NCBI GenBank assembly: GCA_036278755.1
Contig: DASUKL010000005.1
Location: 1-28,646, forward strand
Direction of reading: 5' to 3'
Length of the DNA stretch: 28,646 bases
From: DASUKL01 sp036278755
GTDB taxonomy: Bacteria; Chloroflexota; Limnocylindria; Limnocylindrales; CSP1-4
Within the stretch, counting starts at the first letter, position 1. Every line of letters begins with the position of its first letter. Below, piece after piece: positions 1 to 6,743 of the stretch. The notes under the pieces are model-generated. The model saw only the letters and a list, made by a program, of their open reading frames with translations. It was not told where the DNA came from and made no database searches. The translations under genes were made by a program, and so were the position numbers.

Positions 1-51
1 GACCCTACAGCTTCGGCAGCGTGTCGGCCAGGGACGCCTACGCCACTCGGC

Positions 52-57
52 TATCCT
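52..57 (+). promoter_or_regulatory. -10 box of tRNA-Ser(UGA)
   Basis: TATCCT preceded by GC lies 7 bases before the tRNA 5' end. No clear -35 is seen 17 bp upstream. The same TATCCT/TATCAT word precedes tRNA-Ser(GCU), tRNA-Ser(CGA), the SRP RNA, dnaX and the rRNA operon here, which supports its promoter role. Confidence 0.5.
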
Positions 58-64
58 CTGTCAC

Positions 65-150
65 GGAGGGGTGGCCGAGTGGTTGAAGGCTCCGCTCTTG
101 AAAAGCGGCGAGCGCAAGCTCCGTGGGTTCGAATCCCACCCCCTCCGCCA
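65..150 (+). tRNA. tRNA-Ser(UGA)
   Basis: An 86-nt class II tRNA with encoded CCA. The acceptor strand GGAGGGG at 65-71 pairs with CCCCTCC at 140-146; G147 is the discriminator and CCA follows. The anticodon loop CTTGAAA, closed by CCGCT/AGCGG, gives anticodon UGA, reading UCA and related Ser codons. The long variable arm is typical of tRNA-Ser. Confidence 0.97.
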
Positions 151-403
151 CCCGCGCTCCCAAGATCCTTTGTATCGAGCGGCGGAATCGACGGAGCGAT
201 GGTGGCGGGCTGACCCGGCGGACGGCCGTCCCTTCGCCGACCGATGCATCTCTCGCAACGATCGACGGGGGAAAGACCCCGTCCGACCCCGTCGGGCGTT
301 CATCGCCGGCGCTCGGTCGTCGATCCTTTCGCCCGATGCAAGACGAGCTGCCCGAAGCCGCGATCGACCCGAGGCGAGCCGATCGAGGATCGACCGGAGC
401 CGC

Positions 404-1141
404 TCAGCGGCGCAGACGCGCGGCGGCCCCCGCGGCGCCCAGGACCCGCCGGGCGACCCGTGGCGAGACGCGGGAGATGGCCTCCAGGGTCGAGGCCAGC
501 TCGTCGTCCGGCAGGGACCCGAACAGTCGGAGCAGCCGATCCAGGGTGGCGTCGTCGAGGCGCCCCAGGACCGCGAAGCCGCGGGCCAGCTCCCGCGTCT
601 CGGCCCGGGCCACCAGGCCCACGGCTCGGTCGAAGAGGCGGACGAAGCCCAGGAACTCGGCCAGCCACTCCCGCAGTCGGTCCGCCTCGCTGCCCGGCGG
701 CGCGTCCGCGGCCACCTTCTCGGCTTCGGCCATGGCCGCCTCGATCGTGGGCAGGATCGGGTCGGTCTCACGCTGCTTCCGTTGCTCCGCGATGCGCTGG
801 AACCAGACCCAGTGATCGCCCACCTTGGCGTAGGCCACGGCGCTCGGGCCGCGGCGGCCGACGCGCAGCGGATCGGCCACCCGTTCGATGAGTCCCCACG
901 CCTGGCACTCGGCCACGGCCAGACTTGCCGCCCGGTGACTGAGCCCCAGGGCCTCGCGGATCTCGCGCTCGGTCAGGGGCCGGCTGTGGGACAGGATGTA
1001 GCCGTGGACCCGAGCGACCGACGGCGGGATGCCCCAGGCCGCGCCCATGGCCCCCCAGGCGTCGGCGAAGCTGATGCGGATCCGTTCGGCGTCCCGGGTC
1101 AGGCGGCGGGCGTCCGAGGGGGCGGGCGCGAGGCTGGCCAT
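404..1141 (-). CDS. GbsR/MarR-like winged-helix transcriptional regulator
   Basis: A 245-aa predicted DNA-binding regulator. After a short N-terminal helix (AWGAMGAAWGIPPSVARVHG, about residues 28-47), a winged-helix core follows in which LTEREIREALGLSHRAASLA is the helix-turn-helix and the wing contains VGRRGPSAVAYA. This arrangement matches the GbsR family (COG1510). The C-terminal half is helical and may dimerise or sense a ligand. The start is ATG at 1141, with AAGGTGA placed correctly upstream. It lies 37 bp downstream of the GH18 gene on the same strand and is probably co-transcribed with it. GbsR proteins often respond to osmolytes, but nothing here shows the ligand or targets. A small hairpin (GCCGC/GCGGC) spans the stop codon. 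Confidence 0.85.
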   Translation of the reverse strand: MASLAPAPSDARRLTRDAERIRISFADAWGAMGAAWGIPPSVARVHGYILSHSRPLTEREIREALGLSHRAASLAVAECQAWGLIERVADPLRVGRRGPSAVAYAKVGDHWVWFQRIAEQRKQRETDPILPTIEAAMAEAEKVAADAPPGSEADRLREWLAEFLGFVRLFDRAVGLVARAETRELARGFAVLGRLDDATLDRLLRLFGSLPDDELASTLEAISRVSPRVARRVLGAAGAAARLRR

Positions 1142-1178
1142 CGGCTCACCTTAGCAGGAGCCGAGCCCCCCGACCCGA

Positions 1179-2690
1179 TCAGTTCGAGACGGCGGCCCAG
1201 GCGCTGACATGGCCCCCAGCGTCGGTCGCTCGGACCTGGACGGTCAGGTCAGCGGAGCGGCTGACCGGCAGGCCCAGGGAACGCAGCAGGGTGTGGTAGA
1301 AGACGATGTGCCAGGCGCCCCCGGCGATCCGGTAGCGGACCTCGTAGCCGATGACCCAGGCCGAGCGGTCGACGGCCCCGTAGCTCACGATCCAGCGCCG
1401 CAGGCGTGCGTTCCAACCGATCTCGAGCGGCGTGACGGTCGGGCCGCTGGCGGCGATCGAGGCCGCCCGGGTCGTGGCTGACGCGCTTGACGTGGCGGCT
1501 GCCGCCCGCGGTTCGACGCTGCTGTGGCCGAAGGCCTTGGCGATAGCGTTCCAGTAGCCCGCGAGGCCCGTCTCGTCGCCCAGGGCCCACAGACCCACCC
1601 CGGCCAGGCCGCGCGAAGTGGCCAGCCCGAACTTGGCCGTCAGGCTCCGGGGCGTGTCCCAGTAGGTCTCGCGCCAGACATGGGCCCGGGCGTCGTAGAC
1701 CGCCATCCAGGCCGTGGCCTCGAGCGGGTCGTAGCCCTGGCGGGCGCCCTTGGGGACGTCGATGCGCGAGACCCGGATGGGGTAGGCGGGCGCTCGTCCG
1801 TAGGCGCTCTTGGCCGCCGTGGCGCCGCGGGCCTTGGACGTCGTCGGCCAGGTGAAGCCGTAGTAGGGGAGGGCCAGGATGAGGCGGTTCGCCGGGACCC
1901 GGGCGGCCTTGTAGAGGTCGAGGGTCCAGGTCAGGCTCATCCCGCCATCGCGCCGGACCAGGGGCGCCAAGCTGCCCGTCGTCGACGAGCCCGCGCTGCG
2001 GTAGTCGTAGCCCATGATGACGATGCGGGTGGCCCCGCCGGCCAGGGCGGCCTTGGCCATGCTGACCCCGCCTTGTCCGGCCTGCACGGTCACCGAGACC
2101 CGAGCCAGGGGGTTCCGGGTCCGGGCGGCCTTGACGAAGGCCCGCACGAACGTCGTCAGGCGCGGCAGGTCCTTGAGGTAGAGGCCTTCGAAGTCGAGCG
2201 TCGCCCCGTCCGCGCCGCGGGCGGCCATGAAGCTCACGGCCTGCTTGATGCCTCGGGCGCGGGCCGTGGCGCTGCGCAGGAAGGCCCGGTTGTGGTCCAT
2301 GCCAAAGCTCGTGAAGGTCAGGTCGACCCGGGTCCCGGCGGCATGGGCGGCGGTGATGACGTGGGCCCCGTTCGAGCCGTCGAGGAAGGCATAGCCGGGC
2401 CCGCTGCGGACCAGCGAGCCGCTGCTGGCGATGCCCACGCTGAACAGGGAGACGGTGGACAGGAGGTCATAGTGGAGGTCGCGTTCGGTGGCCGAGGTGG
2501 CCAGCCAGTAAGGCAGGAAGCCGTACACCTCGCTGCTCTGGCCGCTGGCGATCTGGCCGGAGCGCAGCGGCCGCAGGCCGGGACTGGCGGCCGCGGCTTC
2601 GAGGGGCAGGAGCGCGGCTAGCACGGCGCCGGCGAGCAGGCCGGCCGAGAAGCGAAGCAGTGCGTTCGGGGCGCGTGACGGGCCTGACAT
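1179..2690 (-). CDS. secreted GH18-family glycoside hydrolase with C-terminal FN3-like domain
   Basis: A 503-aa protein, probably exported. Residues 12-35 form a hydrophobic signal segment ending in an Ala-rich cleavage region. Residues about 54-388 resemble the GH18 TIM barrel of the chitinase / spore-cortex hydrolase group: VYGFLPYW at the first strand, the catalytic motif DGATLDFEG at 161-169 with Glu168 as presumed acid, MGYDY at 226-230 and GLWALGDE near 367-373. An Ala/Ser/Thr-rich linker (389-417) leads to a C-terminal beta domain resembling fibronectin type III (about 419-503). The ATG at 2690 was chosen because the signal peptide follows it directly. The open frame runs 190 codons further upstream, but that stretch has no domain and covers the trpE T-box leader. 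The substrate is unknown: chitin, peptidoglycan or other GlcNAc polymers are possible. Confidence 0.85.
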   Translation of the reverse strand: MSGPSRAPNALLRFSAGLLAGAVLAALLPLEAAAASPGLRPLRSGQIASGQSSEVYGFLPYWLATSATERDLHYDLLSTVSLFSVGIASSGSLVRSGPGYAFLDGSNGAHVITAAHAAGTRVDLTFTSFGMDHNRAFLRSATARARGIKQAVSFMAARGADGATLDFEGLYLKDLPRLTTFVRAFVKAARTRNPLARVSVTVQAGQGGVSMAKAALAGGATRIVIMGYDYRSAGSSTTGSLAPLVRRDGGMSLTWTLDLYKAARVPANRLILALPYYGFTWPTTSKARGATAAKSAYGRAPAYPIRVSRIDVPKGARQGYDPLEATAWMAVYDARAHVWRETYWDTPRSLTAKFGLATSRGLAGVGLWALGDETGLAGYWNAIAKAFGHSSVEPRAAAATSSASATTRAASIAASGPTVTPLEIGWNARLRRWIVSYGAVDRSAWVIGYEVRYRIAGGAWHIVFYHTLLRSLGLPVSRSADLTVQVRATDAGGHVSAWAAVSN

Positions 2691-2855
2691 GGCGCCTACG
2701 GTGCGCCACCGCACCGCACCACACCACCCTGACGATGGTCCTATCCTCACCGCACCAGCTGGGCCCGGAGCCTCGAGACACCGGCCGGATCCAGGCCCGG
2801 AGGCTCCGGGGGGAAGCGTCGCCGGAGGTCCTCGCCGGCGGTCTGGGAGCGACGC

Positions 2856-2884
2856 TTGACGCCCTTGCCCGGCGGGCCTAGAGT
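2856..2884 (+). promoter_or_regulatory. trp operon promoter
   Basis: TTGACG (2856-2861) and TAGAGT (2879-2884) are separated by exactly 17 bp. The predicted transcript start near 2891 lies just ahead of the T-box Stem I, as expected for a T-box leader. Confidence 0.75.
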
Positions 2885-2890
2885 CTCGGC

Positions 2891-3207
2891 CACAACCGAA
2901 GACGGGCGATGAACGGGATGAGTACCCGTCGGTCCCTCGGCCCAGAGAGCCGGCGCTCGCTGCGAGCCGGTCCGAGGACGACGGTGAATGGACCCGCGAG
3001 CCCCGGACCGAACGCCCCGCCGGCCACGACCGGCCCGGCCAGTAGGCTCCGGCGCAGGGCGCCAGCGTTACCAGGGCAGCACCGATCGGCCTTCTCGAGG
3101 GCCCGTCGGCCAGAGCGCGATGGTCCGGCCCAGCCGGCCTCGAACGCGGGTGGCACCGCGGAAGGAAACGACCTTTCGTCCCGACACGAACGGTCGTTCT
3201 TGATTCT
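2891..3207 (+). promoter_or_regulatory. T-box riboswitch, tryptophan specifier, upstream of trpE
   Basis: A tRNA-sensing leader. Stem I can be drawn in full: CGGG 2914-2917 with CCCG 2993-2996, CCGTCG 2926-2931 with CGACGG 2979-2984, and CCTCGG 2935-2940 with CCGAGG 2972-2977, with an AGAGA element at the distal end. The specifier loop 3' side reads TGAATGGA (2985-2992), placing UGG (Trp) at 2989-2991. The T-box core GGGTGGCACCGCGG is at 3148-3161 and the TTTCGTCCC element at 3174-3182. The bulge UGGC would pair with tRNA 3' GCCA, matching the G discriminator usual for tRNA-Trp. From family knowledge, uncharged tRNA-Trp stabilises the antiterminator and allows read-through into trpE. Confidence 0.93.
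3167..3207 (+). terminator. intrinsic terminator of the Trp T-box
   Basis: AACGACC (3167-3173) pairs with GGTCGTT (3192-3198), and the helix continues after one mismatch with TTCGT/ACGAA around a CCCGAC loop. A T-rich tract TTCTTGATTCT follows. The 5' arm overlaps the T-box antiterminator sequence, so the two folds exclude each other. Confidence 0.85.
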
Positions 3208-3271
3208 CCGGCCCGGTCGCTTCGCCCGGTCCGCTCGGAGCCCTGCCGCCGCCCCGCCACGAGGACCCACC

Positions 3272-4936
3272 ATGCCGACCACCGACCCGCTCAGCCTGCT
3301 GGAGGCCAAGCGCCTCGCGCCGAACGCGGATACGGTCCTCCTGCGCGCCACGCGCGACGCCGACCTGGAGACGCCCGTGGGCGCTTTCCTGCGGCTCGAC
3401 GACGGCGGGCCCTGCTATCTCCTCGAGTCGGTCGAGGGCGGCGAACGTGTCGGCCGCTACAGCTTCCTGGGCATCGGGCCGCGGCGGACCCTCGAGGTCC
3501 GCGATGGGCAGGCGCGCATCATCAGCCGGCCCGTGGGCGTCGAGGCCTTCAGCCCCGATCTGCCGGTCACGGTCGAGGACGCCCCCGACCCCCTGGCCGC
3601 CCTGCGCCGCTTCGTGCCCCGCCGCCGGGTCCAGCCGGATGTCGGCATGCCCCGCTTCACGGGCGGGGCCGTGGGGGCCCTGGCCTACGATGCGGTCAGC
3701 GCCTTCGAGCCCGTGGCCGTGCCGGAGCGCGATCCGGTCGGTGCGCCCACGGCGGCCTACCTCGAGACGGACCTCGTCATCGTCTTCGACCACCTCAGTC
3801 ACACCCTCAGCGCCATCGGCTCGCTGCACACCGAGGCGCCCGACTTCGAGGGCCGCTACCGGATCGCCGAGCGAGCTGTCTTCGAGGTCCTGGAGCGCAC
3901 GGCCCGGCCCTCGGCCGCCGAGCTCGCCCCCCGTCCCGCCACCGTCGCAGGCGCCGACGCGGCCGAGGCCTCCCTCGATCGCGAGGCCTACGAAGCGGCG
4001 GTGCGGGCGGCCAAGTCCGCCATCGCCGCGGGCGAGGCCATCCAGATCGTGCTCGCCCGGCGCATCTCCCTGGCCCTGCCACGCACGGACGGCGGCGCTC
4101 CGTTGGCGGCCCTGGACCTCTACCGGGCCCTGCGCCGTGTGAATCCCAGCCCTTACCTCTTCTTCGTCCGTAGCGCCGGCTTCGAGGTCGTGGGGGCCAG
4201 CCCGGAGCTGCTCCTGCGGGTCGAGGGCGACGGCCTCACCACCCACCCCATCGCCGGCACCCGGCCGCGCGGCGCGACCGAGGCCGAGGACGAGCTGCGC
4301 GCCGAGGAGCTGGCCCGCGACCCCAAGGAGCGGGCCGAGCACGTCATGCTCGTCGACCTGGGCCGCAACGACCTGGGCCGCGTGTCACGGGCCGGCAGCG
4401 TGGCCGTGACGAAGGACATGGAGGTCGAGCGCTACAGCCACGTCCTCCATCTCGTGAGCCACGTGGAGGGCCGCCTCCGGCCGGACCTCGACGGCCTCGA
4501 CGCGCTGCGCAGCGTCTTCCCTGCCGGGACCCTCTCGGGCGCGCCGAAGGTGCGGGCCATGCAGCTCATCGCGGCCCTCGAAAGGGAGCGCCGGGGGCTC
4601 TACGGCGGGGCCATCGGCTACCTCGGCTACGACGGCAACCTCGACACGGCCATCGCCATCCGCTCGGCCGTCCTCCGCGACGGCGTGGCCCACATCCACG
4701 CCGGGGCGGGCATCGTGGCCGGCTCGGAGCCGGAGCGGGAGTTCGAGGAGACCGAGCACAAGGCTGCCGCCATCCGCCGGGCCATCGAGCTGGCCGCAAC
4801 GCCCGAACGCGGGGGCCGGCGGGCGACCGACGCGCCGACCACTGACGTCCCGGGGCGCGCCGAAGCCCCGCAAGGTCCGGCCGGCCTCGATGACACCGGG
4901 ACCACCGCGGCCGTGGGCAGCGGAGGGCGGCCGTGA
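3272..4936 (+). CDS. trpE: anthranilate synthase component I (TrpE)
   Basis: A 554-aa enzyme that converts chorismate and ammonia (supplied by TrpG) to anthranilate, the committed step of tryptophan synthesis. The N-terminal part carries the LLES motif at 50-53, associated with Trp feedback binding in this family. The C-terminal chorismate-binding domain has HPIAGTRPRG, LVDLGRNDLGRV, GTLSGAPKVRAM, GGAIGYLGYDG and HAGAGIVAGSEPEREFEET. A Pro/Ala/Gly-rich tail of about 45 residues follows and looks disordered. The start is ATG at 3272 with GAGG about 8 bases upstream; the open frame extends further 5', but that region is the T-box leader. Its stop overlaps the trpG start (GTGA), implying coupled translation of the two subunits. 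Confidence 0.97.
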   Translation: MPTTDPLSLLEAKRLAPNADTVLLRATRDADLETPVGAFLRLDDGGPCYLLESVEGGERVGRYSFLGIGPRRTLEVRDGQARIISRPVGVEAFSPDLPVTVEDAPDPLAALRRFVPRRRVQPDVGMPRFTGGAVGALAYDAVSAFEPVAVPERDPVGAPTAAYLETDLVIVFDHLSHTLSAIGSLHTEAPDFEGRYRIAERAVFEVLERTARPSAAELAPRPATVAGADAAEASLDREAYEAAVRAAKSAIAAGEAIQIVLARRISLALPRTDGGAPLAALDLYRALRRVNPSPYLFFVRSAGFEVVGASPELLLRVEGDGLTTHPIAGTRPRGATEAEDELRAEELARDPKERAEHVMLVDLGRNDLGRVSRAGSVAVTKDMEVERYSHVLHLVSHVEGRLRPDLDGLDALRSVFPAGTLSGAPKVRAMQLIAALERERRGLYGGAIGYLGYDGNLDTAIAIRSAVLRDGVAHIHAGAGIVAGSEPEREFEETEHKAAAIRRAIELAATPERGGRRATDAPTTDVPGRAEAPQGPAGLDDTGTTAAVGSGGRP

Positions 4937-5625
4937 TCCTGGTCATCGACAACTACGACAGCTTCACCTTCAACCTCGTCCAGCTCCTGGAGATGGCCGG
5001 GGCCGGCGTGCGGGTCGAACGCAACGACGTCCTGGGGCCCGACGATCTCGAGGCCCTCACCGTTGAGGGTCTCAGCGGCATCCTCATCTCGCCCGGTCCG
5101 GGCCGCCCCGAGACGGCCGGTGTCTCCATCGAGGCCGTCCTGTTGGCAGCCCGCCGCGAGCTGCCCCTGCTCGGGGTCTGCCTCGGGCACCAGTGCCTGG
5201 GGGCGGCCTTCGGGGCGGACGTGGTCCGGGCGCCCAGCCTCGTCCACGGCCAGGCCAGCGCCGTGAGCCACGACGGTCAGGGGCTCCTGGCGGGGCTGCC
5301 CTCGCCGTTCGAGGCGGCCCGCTATCACTCCCTCTGCCTGACCGACGCCCTGCCGCCTGACCTTGAGGTGACGGCCCGCAGCGACGACGGCGTGGTCATG
5401 GCCATCCGCCACCGCGTCCTGCCGCTGGAGGGCGTGCAGTTCCATCCCGAGTCCGTCCTGACCCCCGAAGGCCCACGCCTCCTGGCCAATTTCCTGCGCC
5501 GGACCGGCGATGGCGACCCGGGCCGGCTGGTCGACGATCCTCCCTGGCGGACCTCGGCCCTGCCCGCCCCGGTGGCCGCCCCGGTGGCCGATCCACTGGC
5601 TGCGAGTGCCGGAGCCGTCCGATGA
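4933..5625 (+). CDS. trpG: anthranilate synthase component II, glutamine amidotransferase (TrpG)
   Basis: A 230-aa class I glutamine amidotransferase that releases ammonia from glutamine for TrpE. The MILVIDNYDSFTFN start is typical. The oxyanion/nucleophile region is GVCLGHQCLG with Cys83; the partner residues are His171 and Glu173 in FHPES. The start is GTG at 4933, overlapping the trpE stop by 4 bases. The protein carries about 35 extra C-terminal residues rich in Pro/Ala after the usual end. In some bacteria this subunit is shared with PabA. No pabB-like second copy is visible in the window, so sharing cannot be judged. Confidence 0.97.
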   Translation: MILVIDNYDSFTFNLVQLLEMAGAGVRVERNDVLGPDDLEALTVEGLSGILISPGPGRPETAGVSIEAVLLAARRELPLLGVCLGHQCLGAAFGADVVRAPSLVHGQASAVSHDGQGLLAGLPSPFEAARYHSLCLTDALPPDLEVTARSDDGVVMAIRHRVLPLEGVQFHPESVLTPEGPRLLANFLRRTGDGDPGRLVDDPPWRTSALPAPVAAPVADPLAASAGAVR

Positions 5626-6743
5626 GCGAGGCGGTGCGGTCGGCCCTGGCCGCCGTGGTCGAGGGCCGGACCCTGTCGCGCGACGAGGCCCGCCTGGCCA
5701 TGGGCGCGGTCATGGATGGTGAAGCCACGCCGGCCCAGCTGGCCGCCCTGCTCGTGGCCCTCCGCATGCGCGGCGAGACCGTGCCCGAGCTGGCCGGTTT
5801 CGCCACGGCCATGCGCGAGCGCGTCCTGCGGGTGGAGGCCCCGGCGGGGGCCATCGACGTCGTGGGCACCGGCGGCGACGGACGGGGCACGTTCAACATC
5901 TCGACCGCCTCGGCCCTCGTCGTCGTGGCCGCCGGGGTGCCCGTGGCCAAGCATGGCAACCGGGCCATCACCTCGGCCTCCGGCTCGCTCGACGTGCTCG
6001 ACGCCCTGGGCATCGTCATCGAGCAGACCCCGGCGGAGGCGGCGGCGTCGCTGGCCGCGACCGGCTTCGCCTTTCTCGCCGCCCAGAGCTACCACCCGGC
6101 CATGCGCCACGCTGGGCCTACCCGTCGCGAGATCGGCGTGCGGACGGCTTTCAACCTCCTCGGTCCCTTGACCAATCCGGCCGGGGTGGAGCGCGAGCTC
6201 CTGGGCGTGGCCGATCTGGCCGTCGCGGAGCGCATCGCCTACGTGGCCCGCGAGCTCGGGACGCAGCGGACGTTCGTGGTGGCCGGCGAGCGGCTCGACG
6301 AGCTGCCCCTCGACGGCAGCGGCGTCATCTGGGACGTCGAGGGGGACGCGGTACGGCAGCGCCTCGTGGATGCTCCGGCCCTGGCGGCCCTGGGTCTGCC
6401 GCTGACCTCCACGGAGGCCCTGGCCGGCGGGTCACCGGCCGAGAACGCGGCGGCCATCGAGGCCCTCTTCGCTGGCCAGGCGGGTCCCCGGCGCGACGTC
6501 GTCCGCCTCAACGCGGGAGCAGCCCTGGAGCTGGCCGGCCGGGTCGGATCGCTGGCCGAGGGCGTCGCCCTGGCCGGGGCGTTGCTCGACGACGGCTCTG
6601 CGCTGGCGGTCCTGGAGCGGTCGCGAGCCTGGCGCCGGCAGACCGAGGCGGCCCGGGAGCAGGCTGCCCGCGCGGCTGCCCCGGCGGAGGCCGTGCCGGC
6701 GTCCGGCTCGGGGGCTGAGGCCGCGGCCGAGGCAGCCTCGTGA
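5622..6743 (+). CDS. trpD: anthranilate phosphoribosyltransferase (TrpD)
   Basis: A 373-aa enzyme that joins anthranilate to PRPP. An N-terminal helical domain (residues about 1-70) is followed by the PRPP-binding glycine motif GTGGDG (82-87), FNIST (91-95) and KHGNR (110-114), all family signatures. The motif VRTAFNLLGPLTNP also matches the family. The last 30 or so residues are an Ala/Glu-rich tail. The start is ATG at 5622, overlapping the trpG stop (ATGA). Its own stop overlaps the GTG of the trpCFB fusion, so it sits in a chain of coupled genes. Confidence 0.97.
   Translation: MSEAVRSALAAVVEGRTLSRDEARLAMGAVMDGEATPAQLAALLVALRMRGETVPELAGFATAMRERVLRVEAPAGAIDVVGTGGDGRGTFNISTASALVVVAAGVPVAKHGNRAITSASGSLDVLDALGIVIEQTPAEAAASLAATGFAFLAAQSYHPAMRHAGPTRREIGVRTAFNLLGPLTNPAGVERELLGVADLAVAERIAYVARELGTQRTFVVAGERLDELPLDGSGVIWDVEGDAVRQRLVDAPALAALGLPLTSTEALAGGSPAENAAAIEALFAGQAGPRRDVVRLNAGAALELAGRVGSLAEGVALAGALLDDGSALAVLERSRAWRRQTEAAREQAARAAAPAEAVPASGSGAEAAAEAAS

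Noticed and set aside
2691..3260. 190-codon N-terminal extension of the GH18 protein
   Set aside because: A signal peptide starts at the ATG at 2690, and the extension would run antisense through the trpE leader with no domain.
2909..3271. 121-codon N-terminal extension of trpE
   Set aside because: This stretch folds as the T-box leader and terminator, and the ATG at 3272 has its own ribosome-binding site and the normal TrpE N-terminus.
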